DNA from: Hyaloscypha bicolor E
Taxonomy: Eukaryota; Ascomycota; Leotiomycetes; Helotiales; Hyaloscyphaceae
Direction: 5' to 3'
Assembly: GCF_002865645.1 (NCBI RefSeq)
Contig: NW_020194664.1
Location: 182,104-246,103 of the forward strand
Length of the DNA: 64,000 nt
Shown here piece after piece: positions 1-14,262 of this stretch (position 1 is the stretch's first letter; the number at the start of each line of letters is the position of its first letter). Under the pieces are notes generated by a model. It ran no database searches. It was not told the DNA's origin and worked only from the letters and a program-made list of their open reading frames with translations. The position numbers were made by a program, and so were the translations under genes.

Positions 1-212
1 GTAATTTATAATATATAAAAGTAGCTTTTAGTATTTATAATTTATTAAATTAGCTAAAGCTAGAGTTATATATTTATAATATAAATTAAGTAAAATATAC
101 TAAATTAATTATTATTCTATAATAGTAAATAGCTTATATATATAGCTCTAAATTCCCTAAGTTATATATATTAAATTCTTATACTAGCTAAATTAATTAT
201 AGCTATATAGAA

Positions 213-324
213 TATTCTAGCTATATAAAATATTCTAATTATATAAGATATTCTAGCTATATAAGATATTCTAATTATATAAGATATTTTAGTTATATAA
301 GATATTTTAGCTAGATAAGATATT
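213..324. repeat. 18-bp tandem repeat, about six units
   Basis: Six head-to-tail units of 18 bp start at 213, 231, 249, 267, 285 and 303. Each begins TATTCTA or TATTTTA and ends ATATAAGA or close to it. Differences between units are mostly C/T, as expected if the array has been hit by C-to-T mutation. Confidence 0.7.
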
Positions 325-399
325 AAACTAATATATAGCTCTATAATATTCGGTTTCAGGGCTTACTAAGCTTATTAGAGGCTTTAGGCTTCTAATTTT

Positions 400-3300
400 A
401 ATACTCTTTTCTAGAGAATTATATATTAGAATATAATTATATTTAAATCCTTAAAACTTAGCTTAGAATTATAGAAAAAATACTCGAGTATTTTTCTTTA
501 TATTTTAGTAATTCTAAGATATAAAAGGCTTTTATTATAATTTTTTAAAGCTTAAAAGAAAATCTAAAACTAGTAGTTTTATAAAAAATACTAAAAAAAG
601 AAACCCTAATCTTATATTACTTTTCTCTCTTTTTTCTTTTTATTATTATAGATTTTTCCTGCTTTTATATTTTCTATAGATAAAACTAGCCTGCTTCTAA
701 CTTTATTATAAAGTAAATTAAGTTATATAAAACTTGCTCTTATTATTAAATATATATTCTTTTTCTTTTTTAGCTTAATTAACTAGTTAATAGGCCCGAA
801 ATACTACTAATTATATTTAGTAATATCTTGTTTTATAAGAACTCGATTCAAATATCTTTCTTATTTTCTAGTAATAATAATAATTACAAATATCTCTATA
901 AATAAGCTAGTTCTATAATACTAGTAATAGATTTATTAATTATTTATTATAGCCCTAGTTTATATTATAGAGAATTCTTCTATTAATTTATTTATTATAT
1001 AGCCTTCTATTTTTCTTTTTTCTTTTTGGCTAGCTTTTATATATATAACTAGTTTATTTATAAGTTATTATATAGTTTATAGAATTCTTTATTTTAGTTA
1101 TATAGATAATTATTTTAAGGCCTATTATAAAAAGAATAATATAATACTTCTTCTAATTTATAAGCCTTTTCTATATTTCTTTTATTTCTTTATAAGTAAT
1201 AACCCGTTTTATTAGGTCTTCTAAATAAATATCCGAATATATAATTATACTTTTACTTTTATATTAATTAGTTATAAAAAAGATATCCGAATTAATTTCT
1301 TTTATAGAATCTAGTACTTTTAGATTTATAATAAGCTCTTTTATTTTTAAGGCCTATTATATAATTCTTTTTTTATAACCTGCTTTTTATAACTAATATA
1401 TAAATTATTAATTTCTTTTATTTAGATTATATAGTTCTTTTATAGTTTATAAATATATTTATAAATTATAATTCGTTTATTATAGTCTATAAAATAGCCT
1501 ATAAATATCTTATAAGCTAGTAAACTAATTTCCGAATCTTATTTAATTTATAAATATATTTAATTCTTAAATTAGATACTAATTATTATTATAAGAATTT
1601 TCTAATAAATAATGAAATTATAATTCTTATTTCAAATAAATATATAAATATAAGCTATTATAATCTAGTATTTATAATTTATAAAACAAGTTATAAATAT
1701 TTATAAATATATATAATATATATATTATTTTATTATATTTTATTTTTCTTATATAATAACTCGGGCTAGTATTATAGTTTATAATTATAGTACTATAATA
1801 AGATTTATTTGATTTCTTTTTATTTTTTATATTAGTTATTTCTTTTAGTAATATATTATTAATATATATATTATTTATAAGACTACTTTACTTAACTAGC
1901 TTTATTTATACTAGTAAAATATTTGTATAAATATATATATAGGACTTATAAATATTCTAATTTATAAGAATATTTATATAAGTAATATTAGTTATTATTT
2001 TATTTTCTTATTAAGCTTTATAAGTAGTAATTGCTTTATATAATAGCTCTTTTAAGACTTAATAGCTATTATATAATACTTTTATAACTAGTTTATACTA
2101 GTCTGTAATTATAGATTATTTTTTAAATAAATAATAAACTATTAATTATCCGGATTTCTTTTATTAGATTTTTATATTAAAGATAAAAATCTATTTATAA
2201 ACCTAAAGAATTATTTTTTCGAACTATATATAAGCTATATATATATAATTAAATACTAGAAATATAGTTTTTTATATATATATTTACTTTTATTTTTTTT
2301 AAAAAAAAGCTATTTTTTTAATTCCTAATTTAGTTAATAAAATTATTTATATTAAGCTTCTAGATCTATTATAGAATCCTATAGGTAAACTTATAATTAT
2401 ATAGCCTTAAAAATAATTTAAAAGCCTTATATATAGTTTATAAAATACTTATAGTTCTATTTATATATTAGAAGAGATTTCCTAAATTATTTATAATTAT
2501 AATAATTATTTATAAGAATAAGTATTTCAAATACTAATACTAAAATAATAATTATATATTTATAATTTATAAATTAGTCTTTTTAAACCAGGAAATTATC
2601 TATAATAATTATTAAATTATTTTATATAATTAGTATTTCTTTTAGAAATTCTATTCTTATATTAATATTAAGATTTATATTTCTATATAAATAATTAAAT
2701 ATATTTATAAATATATTTATAAAAAAATAAATTATATAATTATTATAGTTTTAGAAATAAATAATAAGATTATCTAATACTTTTAAACTTAATATATAGG
2801 CCCTATAAAGGCTTTCTAATACCTATTTAAGTATTTAATATACTAGAAGTTCTTTCTCGTTTAGTATTTAGTAATTTATTTCTTTAAATAATATATAATC
2901 TGTTTTATAAATAATTTCTTATCTAAATAAATTATAAATAGAATTATAAATATTTATTTAATTTTAATGGTTTTTTTTAAGTATAATATAATATATAAGA
3001 ATAGCTACTAATACTTATATTATAAATTCCTATAGTATTTTATATAAATTATTAAAACCCGAATATAGAAATATTATAAATAAGAATATAATATTAGTTA
3101 TATTTACTATTATAATCTAGTTTCGGGCAAGTAGTTCTATTTATAGCTTTTACTAATAGTTATATATAATTTATAATTCTTTAATAAGCTTTATTTAATT
3201 AAAAGTATTTATTATTTTATATATTATATTACTTATATTATTTATAGTTTAATAAAAAATAATTAAAAGTAGTTCTAGTATTTTAATAAGATAATTCTAT

Positions 3301-5640
3301 TAATAACTAGTTATAGTTTATAAATATTCTTTTTTATAAATATTTACTAATAGCTAATTATAGATATATAAGTAATTTAAAACTAGTATAAAAAGTATTT
3401 CTATAATAACTTGGCTTATAAGCTTGCCTATAATTTATTAATTAATTTCCTATTATTTTTAGTTAATTCTTATTATAATTATGGTTTCTTTTTATTTAAT
3501 TTTAGCTTTATAGATTTCTAATAAATACTTATAAATATTACTTTACCTAAAGATATCTTTAACTAGACTATAAGCTATTATATAACTAATTTATAAGTTA
3601 ATTATATCTAGAAAATATTACTAGTAACCGTAATATAAGGCTAGCTAAATATAAACTAGTACTTTTATTTTTAGATAATTATAGTAATAATTATAAATAA
3701 TTTATAAATAGCTTATTTTTATTTATAAGGCCCGAATAAAACTAGTAAGATATTTCTTTATAAAACTCTCTATTACTATTATTATAGTTAAGGTAAAATA
3801 GTTCTATATATAATATTAATAGATATTATAGCTTTTCTTTTTCTAAATAAATATATATTATTTTTAATTCTAGACTCTATTTGAGTTTAATAAATTATTT
3901 ATAAATATAATTACTAAAATAAGCTAGTTCGGGGTTCTTTTATAATCTATAAACCTAATTATCTGAAATAAGATATTTATATAATATAAATACTACTTTA
4001 AAATAATATACTAGCTAATAATTAATTTATAATTAATTATAAATAATATTTTCTTTAGAAAAATACTTATAATTCTCGGAAAATTTTTTATCTAGATTTT
4101 ATTAGTAGTTCTATATAGTTTATAGGCTAATATAATACGGGTCTACTTATAGTAAATATAGATCTAACTATAGTTCTATTAATTATTATTATAGATTAAT
4201 ATATAGTTCTATAATAATTTATCTAAATAGAATTTTATAGACTAGATTAGTAATTTATTATATAATCTATTTTTAAATAAGCAAATTATACTTCTGTCTT
4301 TTATTCTATATATCTAGTTAGTTATAGATCTAATTAATTATATTTACTTATAAGAATAACTCTTATAGGCCTTATATAATTACCGGGCCTTTAATAAATA
4401 AATAATTCTAAATAAGATAATTTATAAGCTTAATTAAATAATTCTAGATATATTTTCTAGCTAGAAATAGATATATTTTATAATAGATTTAGTTAATTAA
4501 ATAAGATAAATCCTAAAATTATAGAATTATTACTAGAGGTCTTATAAAGTATTTATTTACTAGATTTATTTCTTTTTAAACTATAATTTAAGATTAGTAT
4601 ATTTATAATACTTTTATAAAATCTCTATTTATAGAAAAGGCTTTATAACGAGTTATAAATATTAATATATAGCTTTAAAAAATTCTCGATTCTAGTATAA
4701 TTATTAAATAGTAATTTTAATAACTAATTACGAATAATTCTATAAATTAAGCTCTAGTTTATAGATTAGTAATTATCTTTTATATTTTTTTATAAATAGT
4801 TTCTATTTATTTTATTTTTTATAATAACTATTAATAAGTTATAAGGCTAGCTATTTAAGATAATAGAAATAGATTTATAATTACTAGTTTTTTCTTATAA
4901 CTAGTTTTATATAGTAGCCTTATAAATAATTTTATATATAGGGTTTTATATTCTTTTATTTCCTAATATAAATTATATAAGTAATATAATATATCTAGAA
5001 ATATTATAAGATTCTATTTAGCTTTTAACTTATTTATAAATAATTTTATATACTTATAAGCTATTTTTCTTTTTATATTATTTATAAAGAATCTATAAAG
5101 AATTCGTATCCGATTTATATATTTAGTTAAAAGCCTTTACTAAATTATATTATTTTAGCTAATACTTTTATTATATAATATATTTTCTTTAATTCTAAAC
5201 CTATTCGGAATAAGTTTAGGGCAAAATTATTACTAGCCCCGGAGCTTATATAGTGCCGCTAGTAATAATTTTAATAAAGCGGCTCTAAACTTATTCTTTT
5301 TTATATTTTTCTATAGTTAAATTGTTTTAAGTAATTAGTTCTCGGGATTCTATAAAAAAAAACTTTTATATAATAAATACCAAAATCTCTTTCTTCTAGA
5401 GAATTATATATTAGAATATAATTATATGCAAATTTTTAGAACTAAGCTTAGAATTATAGAAAAGAAGCTCAAGTATCTTTTTCTATATTTTAGTAGTTCT
5501 GGAATATATAGGGCTTTTATTATAATTTTTTAAAGCTCAGAAGAAATAAAATAAGAATTCTTAAGGCTCTTACTAGGTCTCGGGATTTCCTAAAAAATAC
5601 AGGTTATATAAGAAATATTAAAACTTTTATATATTATATA
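400..5640. mobile_element. Decayed retroelement-like copy A with LTR-like ends
   Basis: A sequence of about 160-170 bp near 405-575 recurs in the same orientation near 5392-5560. Both copies share the AGAGAATTATATATTAG start and a poly-T/TTAAAGCT segment, so they look like long terminal repeats of a roughly 5-kb element. The interior from about 690 to 5100 is collinear with a second copy at about 9650-14000. No reverse transcriptase or integrase motif survives, so the superfamily cannot be named. Exact boundaries and target duplications are not resolvable by eye. Confidence 0.45.
5209..5290. repeat. Palindromic module, copy 1
   Basis: About 80 bp with an internal inverted repeat (ATTATTACTAG ... 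CTAGTAATAAT) around a GC-richer core (CCCCGGAGCTTATATAG), ending in AAAGCGGCTCTAAAC. The same module occurs at about 7928-8010 and 9490-9592, and inverted at about 19110-19180. It may be the end of a transposable element or a small foldback element. Confidence 0.6.
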
Positions 5641-5689
5641 TTATAATTCTAATATTTAATAAGCTTAAGGAAAGTTTTATAAATATAAA

Positions 5690-6140
5690 AGAGAGCTTTA
5701 TAAATAAGAGTAAGGCTATAAGGATTTATATAAGAAAAGAGAAAGCTTTATAAGCTTATAAAATAGCTTAAAAAAATAATAAATAAAAGAAAAAGCTATA
5801 ATAAATTATATTAAAAAAAAGACTTTATAAATATAAAAATAAAAGTTAAGAAAAAACTATAAATAAAAGTATAATTAATAAGAAACTTATAAAGGCAAGT
5901 AAGCCTTAAAAGAGCTTATAAAAGAAAAAGAGCTTTATAAATAAAAGTAAAAGCTATAATAATTTATAAAATAATTTTATAAATATAAATAAAGCTTTAA
6001 AAAGTTTATAAAAAGAGAGAAAAAAAGCCTTATATATATAATATTATAAGAATTTATATAAATAATAGTTTTATATATATAAGTAAAAGCTATAATAATT
6101 TATAAAACAAAAAGTAAAAAGCTTTCTAAATATAAATAAG
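5690..6140. repeat. Degenerate AT-rich tandem units (GCTTTATAAATA-type)
   Basis: The phrase AAAGAGCTTTATAAATAnAAGTAAAAGCTATAA and close variants recur several times in this stretch, with irregular spacing of about 50-120 bp. It is a degenerate tandem array without coding potential. Variants also occur near 9415-9480. Confidence 0.45.
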
Positions 6141-6194
6141 GCTTAGAAAGAATATTAAAAAAATATTTAAAAAAGCTTTATAAAAATAAAATAA

Positions 6195-7790
6195 TTTATA
6201 TAATTTATATTAGAAATAAAAAATAAAAATAAACTAAATTTAAAATATTAAATACAAGTTCTTATATATAATTAAAATATGTAATTAATAAATTTAAAAC
6301 TTTAATATTTATATAATTAATAAATTTAAAACTTTAATATTTATATAATTAATAATTTAAAAATATAATATAAAAAACAATTTTACAAATTAAATTAATA
6401 AAAGAAAATTAATTATAAATTAATTAAATAATATATAATATAAGAAATATATTTTTCATATTTTAATTTAGAAAGAATTTTAAAAGAAATTTATATTTTT
6501 AATATATATAATAATATAATTTTTTAAAAGATCTCTTTTTATTAAAATCTATTAAAATTATTATATAAAAATTATATTTAATATTTAAAGGCTCTTTTTA
6601 AAATAAACTTATATTAAGAAAATATTATTAACTTTTAATAATAATTTATTTTAAAAACTTATAAATAATTTTATTATATAATATAATAGCTTTTATTTTT
6701 TTAAAAAATATTAAAAGATTTATTAAAAAATATTTTTAGATTTAAAGAGAAATAAAGAAAAATATTATTTAATATTAATAAAAGAATTTAGAATTAATTA
6801 AAATAAGTAAAAATATTATATAAAGCTTAATAAACTTTTATTACTTTATAATTTATATATATTTAAATTAGTTTTCTTTAGTTTTTTAAACTTATTTATT
6901 TTTATTTAAAGTACTTATATTATAAAATTTTATTTTATTAGACTTATATTATTAAAATTTAATAATTATAAAATTTAATATATTTTATAATAATATTTTA
7001 AATTTAGATTTATTATAATTTTTATTTTATTAAATTTAATATTTAATTAAAATATAAATTAAGAAAAAAGAAAAAGCTAAAAAAAGCTTTATAAATATAA
7101 TATTATTTTTTATTATAATATAAAGGCTTTTTATAAATTTTGATTTTTTTTTTATATAGTTTATATTAGAAATAAAAAATAAAAATAAACTAAATTTAAT
7201 ATATTAAATAAAAGTTTATAAATATAAATAATTAAAATATATAATTAATAATTTAAATAATTTAAAGAACTTATATTAAGTTTAAAGTTTATTAATTTAT
7301 AAAAATATTAAAATATTAAAATTCTTATTTAAATAATTCTTAAATTAAATAATATATCTTTAAATATTTTAATTTAAAAAAGACTTTAAAAATAATTTAT
7401 GTTTTTAATATATTTAATAATATAATTTTTTAAGGAGCTTTTTTAATTAAAGTTTTTATATATATAGAATTTTTATTTTATTTTTAAAATAAACTTATAT
7501 AAATATTTTATATTAAAGAAAAATATTATTTAATATTAATAAATAACTTTTATTAAAATCCTTCTTTATATAATACTTATTAATAAAAGAATTAAAATTA
7601 AAAGTAAAAATTTATTAAAATAAATAAAAAATATTATATAAATCTTAATAAACTTTTGCTTTTTTTTAGATAATTTATATATTTTAAATTAATATTCTTT
7701 AATTTTTTAAAACTCATTTAAAATACTTATATTATTAAAATTTAATAATAATTATATATATATTAATTTTATATTTTAGTTATTAAAATA
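6195..7790. repeat. Direct duplication of an AT-rich segment (6.2 kb and 7.16 kb)
   Basis: The segment at about 6201-6500, which begins TTTATATTAGAAATAAAAAA, recurs at about 7161-7450 in the same orientation and with the same order of submotifs. The second copy has small deletions. This is a decayed direct duplication of several hundred bases. No coding sequence is visible. Confidence 0.6.
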
Positions 7791-7799
7791 TAAATTAAA

Positions 7800-8010
7800 A
7801 GAATAGTTTTTAACTTATTTATAAATAATTTTATATATTTATAAGCTATTTTCTTTTTTATATAATTTATTAAATGTTTTTAAAAAGTTTATTATTAAGA
7901 AATATTATTTGAAGTTATTTAAAACGAGTTTAGAGTAAAATTATTACTAGTTCCGGAGCTTATATAAGGCCGCTAGTAATAATTTTAGTAAAGCGGCCCT
8001 AAATTTATTT
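7800..8010. repeat. Truncated duplicate of 5029-5290, with palindromic module copy 2
   Basis: From about 7808 the sequence repeats the AACTTATTTATAAATAATTT stretch seen at 5029. From 7928 it repeats the palindromic module, here with GGCCGCTAGTAATAATTTTAG and AAAGCGGCCCTAAAT. It is therefore a shortened copy of the right part of element copy A. Confidence 0.6.
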
Positions 8011-8439
8011 ATATAATACTAAGTTATTTTTTATATAATACAAATATTATTATATAACTAGTTTCTATTTATATAGGAATACTAAAGCTTAAAAATATAT
8101 CTGAATTTATATAAGAGTACTAAAGCTTAAAATATATAGTTTTTTATAATAAATAAATATAAGTATATATATATATATTTTTTTTTACTTATATTTATTT
8201 TCTATTTTTTATATTAGACCTACTAATTTACCTTAAATATATCTTGCCCGAATTATAAATAATATAAAAAAATATAATAGAATTCCTTTTTTTTCTCTTA
8301 AATACTTCTATTATTTTAAGTATAAATCTTTCTGGCTAATTATAAATTATTTTTTAGATTAATCTAATTTTCAGGCCTTAATATATTCCCTATACTATAT
8401 TTATTAATATAATAAATATTATAAGGAAAATAGCAAGCC

Positions 8440-9020
8440 GGTTTTAAAAGAGGAACGGGTATAATAGTTTATATAGGTATAATAAATAGTAAAGAAGGCC
8501 TTATAGATATAAATAGAAGAAGAGAAGATAAAGAAGAAATAGTTAAATATATAAGAGTAATAGATATAAGGGAAATTTATAGAGGGCTGAGGCGTAATAT
8601 AAGAGTAAATTAAGAGCTTTTAAAAGAGAGAGGAATATTACAAGAGCCCGTATTAGTAATAGATAGACTATATAAACCTGCGGGAAAGTTTTATAGGTAT
8701 AGAAGAGGGCCTGGGGGGTTCTATAGATATAGGAGGAAGCTTATAAGAGGGCTTGCAAATAAAGAAGAGCTTGGTAGAGGGTTTATAAAGGAAAGAAAGC
8801 TGGGAAGGCTTGACGAATAAGGAAGGAAGCTTAACGGGCTTGCAGGACGGCTAGAGGGGGTTTCCGGGTAAAAATAAGGCTTGGAAGGGTTTGTAAGAGA
8901 AAAGGGAGGGCTTTGCGGGCGAAAATACGAGTGGTAAGGGGCTTGCAGGGGCAAGTAAGGCTTGGAAGGGCCCGCAAGAGACCCAAGAAAGCCCATAAGA
9001 GTAATACTACTTCTCTTGTA
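8440..9020. repeat. Purine-rich, GC-enriched degenerate minisatellite island
   Basis: This stretch stands out from its AT-rich surroundings: the plus strand is strongly purine-biased (GGAAGGCTTG, GAAGAAG, GGGCTTGCA). Phrases such as GGCTTGGAAGGG and GGGCTTGCAGG recur with irregular spacing between about 8750 and 8980. The open frames on the minus strand encode Pro/Ser/Leu-rich low-complexity peptides that follow the repeat, so I do not call a gene. Confidence 0.5.
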
Positions 9021-9489
9021 ATCGAAAAAAGCCTCTTATAAACTTTAGCTAGTTCTTTATATATAATATATACCGGGAACAAAATAAGAAAGTAAACTGG
9101 GTCCGGAAAATAAAGTAAAAAAGAACTATTTCCTCTTATCTAAAGGCTATAAATAAGTAATTAGAGTATATAATCCAAGTTCTAGCTTTTACTAGCAAGT
9201 ATGGCTTGGCTTAAACTTTATAACCCGGCCTATAATTATAAAGAATTACTTAAATAAAAGCTTTTAAAAAAACTAATTTCTTATATACTTATATATTATA
9301 TTAATATAAACTTATAAGTATAATATAGCTATATTTTTAATAGAAAAAAAGAAAAAAAGAATTAATTAAAAAAAAGAGCTTAATAAATTAAAATTAAAAT
9401 TAAAATAGCCTATAAAAGAAAAAAAAGAGTTTTATAAATATAATTAAAGAATATAATAATTTATAAAAATAGAAAAAGAGCTTTATTTA

Positions 9490-9592
9490 ATTAATCTCGA
9501 ATTAAAATTAGAGCAAAATTAAAAACTAGCCCCGAAACTTATATAGGGCTACTAGGCTTTAATTTTAATAAAATAGTTCTAATCTCGTATTT
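9490..9592. repeat. Palindromic module, copy 3
   Basis: A diverged copy of the module at 5209-5290. It has CTAGCCCCGAAACTTATATAG in place of the CCGG core and ends TTTTAATAAAATAGTTCTAA. It is flanked on both sides by TAATCTCG-type sequence in inverted orientation. Confidence 0.5.
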
Positions 9593-9639
9593 TTATACTA
9601 GTTATAAATAATATTTTTCATATAGCGGATTTCTTTTAA

Positions 9640-12600
9640 ATCTTAAAAGAGATTTATATAAAATATATTTATAATATAAAGTCTTTTTATTTTTATATAT
9701 CCGGACTTATATATTTAATTATTAATCTTTTTTAGGCTAAATAGGCTATAAAATACCTTTTTTTTATAGATATTAATTTAAATATTTCTTAATAAACCTA
9801 TACTAGATTTATATAGTTTCTTATAAGCAAGAATAACTCTTAGCCTTAAAAACGAATTTATTAAACCTATAATAAACTAGATATAGCTTATAATTAGTTA
9901 ATAAAGGCTATTTTTTTTTCTTTTTTCTTTTTTTTTCGTTTTTTTTCTTTTTTCTCGTTTTATTTATTAGCTTTTATTTATAGTTCCGGAATTAGCTTAT
10001 TTATAATCTTAGTCTAATAAATATTAAATATAAGAATTATAATATAAAATATTAAAATATAAGAATATATAACTTTATATTTGCTTTTATATTTATAAGT
10101 TATATTAAAAATATATATATTAATTTTTCTTATAATTTTTATTATTTTTAGATTTATAAAAAGCTATTTTATTATTAAAAACCTTTAAAGCCAGGCTTAT
10201 AATAAATTCTAGCCTTTATCTAATTATTTTTTTATAATTTAAACTATATAACAAATCTCTAATTATAATATTACTTATAATTTAATTAAGTTATTCTTTA
10301 TAGCCTTTATAAATTATTTATAAATTATAATAATTCCTTTATATAAATTTATAAAATAGTTCGGAAGTAATTAGTAAACTAAATAAATTCTTTTAAAATT
10401 CTTTTAGATAAGTTTATAAATAAGAATTAATATAATATTTTTTTATAATATATAAGTCTAGTTATTAAAGTTTATAACTATACTAAATAGCTATTATTTA
10501 TATAATATATATATTACTTTATTATATATTTCTTTTTTTATATAATAAATATAAATAGTATTATAAAATAATCTTATAAAATACCTATTATATTTATTAA
10601 TAAATCTATTTAGAATAATAGCTCTTTTACTAGTTTTATTTATATATTTATAATTATAAAATATTTTCTTTTTTTATATTTATTAGTTTTTTTAATAATA
10701 TATTATAAATACTTTTATTATTTATAAAACTATATTTTTAATTAGCTTTATTTATACTAAAATAAGATTTATATAAATATATATAATAGTTTAATAAATA
10801 TTCTTATTTATAAAAATATTTTAATAATTAATTTAGATTAATAATTTATTTTTCTATTTTTTTTATAAATAGAAATTAGTTTATATAATAGCTATTATTT
10901 ATTATTTTAAAAAGTTTATTTTTTTATTACTTTTATAATTAATTTATAATAGGTAGAGATTATCTAAAAGCTATGTAATTTATAATTTATAAATTAGCTA
11001 AATCTAATTATTTATATATTTTAATTTAAGATTTAAAAGCTTTTTATAAATCTAAAGAATAGTTTTTTTAAATTATATATAAACTATATTTATATAATTA
11101 AATATTGGAAATAAAGACTTTTATATTTATTTTTATAAATATTTATAAAGTTTAATATATCTAAATATATAAATAAAATTATATATATTAAATTATTAAA
11201 TTTATTATAAAACCTTATAAATAAGCTTCTAGCTTTAAATATAAGTAATATATCTTATAATTTATATAAAGAAAATAATATACGAGCCCTATATATAGTT
11301 TATAGAAAAGCTTATAGCCTATTAATATATTTTAAAAGATTTCTAAAAGCTTTTATAAACTATATTATAATTTATAAAAATAGCTATTTTAAATATTATT
11401 ACCGGAATAATAAATAAATATTTATAGTTTATAAATCTAGTATTTGAAACTAGTAAATTATTTATAATAATTACTAGATTATTTTATATAATTTGTATTA
11501 TTTTTAAAAGTTTTATTTATATATTAATATAAAAATATATGTTTTAATTTAAATAATTAAATATATTTATAAATATATATATAAAAAAGCGAATTATATA
11601 ATAGTTATAATTATAGCTATTTATAATAAAATTATTTAATATATATATATATATTTATTATATGAGTTTATATAAAGCTATTTAATAGTTATTCGAATTT
11701 TTTATATATTAGAAACTCTTTTTTATTTAATATTTTATAATTTATTTTTTTAAAAAATAGTTTATTTTTCAAATAATATATCTTTTATAGCCCTAATTAT
11801 AAAAATTATAAAAATTTATTTAATTTTAATAGTCTTTTTTAAATATAATATTATATATAAAAATAGCTAATAATATTTATATTTTAAATTTCTAATCTAA
11901 TTTATATAAGTTCTAGAAACCCGAAAATGGAAATATTATTAGTAAAATAAAAATAATTAAATTAATTATATATATTACTATAATTTTATTTCGAATAAAT
12001 AATACTATTTATAATTTTTATTTATAATTATTTATAACCTATAATTCTTTATAAATCTATATTTAATTAAGGATATTTATTATTTAATATACTAGATTAT
12101 TTATATTATTTATAATTTAGTAAAAAATAATTAGAAATAATACTAGTATTTTAATAAAATTATTTTATTTATATTTATAAATAGTTTATAAATATTATTT
12201 TTAATTAGCTTTTATTAATAACTAATTATAGATTTATTAATAATCTGAAATTAATATAAATATTATTTTTATAATAATAGTTTTCTATTTTTATTTTTTA
12301 ATTTATATTATAATTATAGTATTTTTTTATTTATATATAAGCTTATAAATTAATAATAATTACTTATAAATTATAAGCTTTTATTTTTTATCTAAAATTA
12401 GACTAATAAATACTATTTCTTATTTATATTATATATTTTTAAAAACTAGATATTATTTATAATTATAATATAAGCCTAGCTTAATTTTAATTAGTAATTA
12501 TATTTTATAAAAATTATTATAACTATTAAATTAGATTTATAAATAATTTACTTTTATTTATAAAAGCTAGAAAATATAAATAAAATATTCTTATATAAGG

Positions 12601-14030
12601 TATTTTATTATTACTTTTATAAATAAGAGCAAATATTTCTTTATATAATATTTATAAACATTATAGCTTTTTTATTATTAAATAAATAAATATTTTATTT
12701 CTAGTTTAAAATTCTAATTAGGTTTTATAAATTATTTATAAGTTTTATTATAAAGTAAAATATTCTCATATAAATTCTTTAATTTATAGATTTTATTATC
12801 TGAAATAAAATATTAATATAGTATAAATACTATTTTAAAGTTATTTATTAGCTTTTAATAAATTTATAATTTATAATTTATAATTTATAATAAATAATAT
12901 TTTCTTTACAAAAGTATTTTTAATTTTTAATAGAAACTTTATTTAGACTTTTCTAATTATATTATATAATTTATAAATTAATATTATTATTATATATTTT
13001 TAATAATTATTTATTTAGCTATAGCTTAAATAGTTCTATTTATAAACTAATATATAGATTTATAAAAACAAGAATAATTAGAAATTTATTTATTAAATTA
13101 ATAAATTATTTAATATTTTAAATTCTAATAAAATAATAATAATTCCCAATTATATAAACTAGCTATTATTAATTATAAATCTAATTAATTATATTTATTT
13201 TCCAGGTTTTTTTTCGGACTATTATAGATTTATTAACTTTTTATAAATAGTATTTCTTAATTATATTAAATATTATAGTTTTGAAACTTAATATATATAT
13301 TTTTAAATATTTATTAGACTAATTATAAATATATTAATTAGTAGATTCCCTAAATATAAATAAGTTTTCGGATAATAACTTATATAAGTTATTTATAAAA
13401 TAGTTATAAAGTATTAATTTCTTTTTCTTATTATTATTCTAGTTTATTTTTAAAATCGGGATTTTAATATTACTCTTATAAAATTTATATAATAAAACCC
13501 GAATAATAATTATAAGCTTATAGGTATATTATATTAAAGCCCGTTTATTTAAAAGGGATTTTAATAGCTAGTTATAAGTACATTTATAAGTTAAGCTATT
13601 TATTACAAATACTAGTCTAAAAATTACTTTTTTTTAGAAATAGTTCTTAATTCATTTATATTTTATAGTAACTATTAATAAATTATTAAAAAAAAATTAT
13701 ATTATTAGTTTAGATTTATAAATACTTATATTTATTTATAAATAGTTTTATTTAAGGGTTTCTTATATATTATTTATAGAAAGCTTAAGTATTTTTTTAT
13801 TATATAAAAACTTATTTAAAATATTTAATATAACTTATTCTAAGATTTTAATTAATTTATTTTAGTATTTTATTTCTTATAAGTATTTTATAAATATTAA
13901 ATAGCTTTATAGATTAGATTAAGGAATTTAGAAATCTATAATTATTATTTTAAATATTTTAGGGCTTAAATAAATTAAGAATATTATATTATTAAATATT
14001 AAAAATATATACCTTTTCTAAATAACTTTT
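9640..14030. mobile_element. Decayed retroelement-like copy B
   Basis: This segment is collinear with about 690-5100. For example, 10672-10853 matches 1837-2007, and the stretch near 11820-11940 matches that near 2950-3080, at an offset of roughly 8.85 kb and in the same orientation. The copies differ mainly by A/T substitutions and small indels. No reading frame or family-defining motif remains, and I did not find a flanking LTR pair for this copy. Confidence 0.5.
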
Positions 14031-14040
14031 TATAGAATTA

Positions 14041-14262
14041 TAACTTTTCTTTTTTCTTTTTTTCTTTTTTTTTCTCTTTTTTTCTCTTTTTTTCTCTTTT
14101 TTTCTCTTTTTTTCTCTTTTTCTCTTTTTCTTTCTTTTTTTCTTTTTTTTTCTCTTTTTTTCTCTTTTTTTCTCTTTTTTTCTCTTTTTTTCTCTTTTTT
14201 TTTCTTTTTTTCTCTTTTTCTCTTTTTCTTTCTTTTTTTCTTTTTTCTTTTTCTTATTTCTT
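14041..14262. repeat. Pyrimidine-only microsatellite (TTTTTTTCTC)n
   Basis: More than 200 consecutive bases of only C and T on the plus strand, built from TTTTTTTCTC-like units of 8-10 bp. The minus strand is a pure GA/A tract. This can form unusual DNA structures and is prone to slippage. No gene is present. Confidence 0.85.

Noticed and set aside
8721..9082. Two overlapping minus-strand frames rich in Pro, Ser and Leu
   Set aside because: They translate a degenerate purine-rich minisatellite. The peptide repeats follow the DNA repeats and no domain is present.
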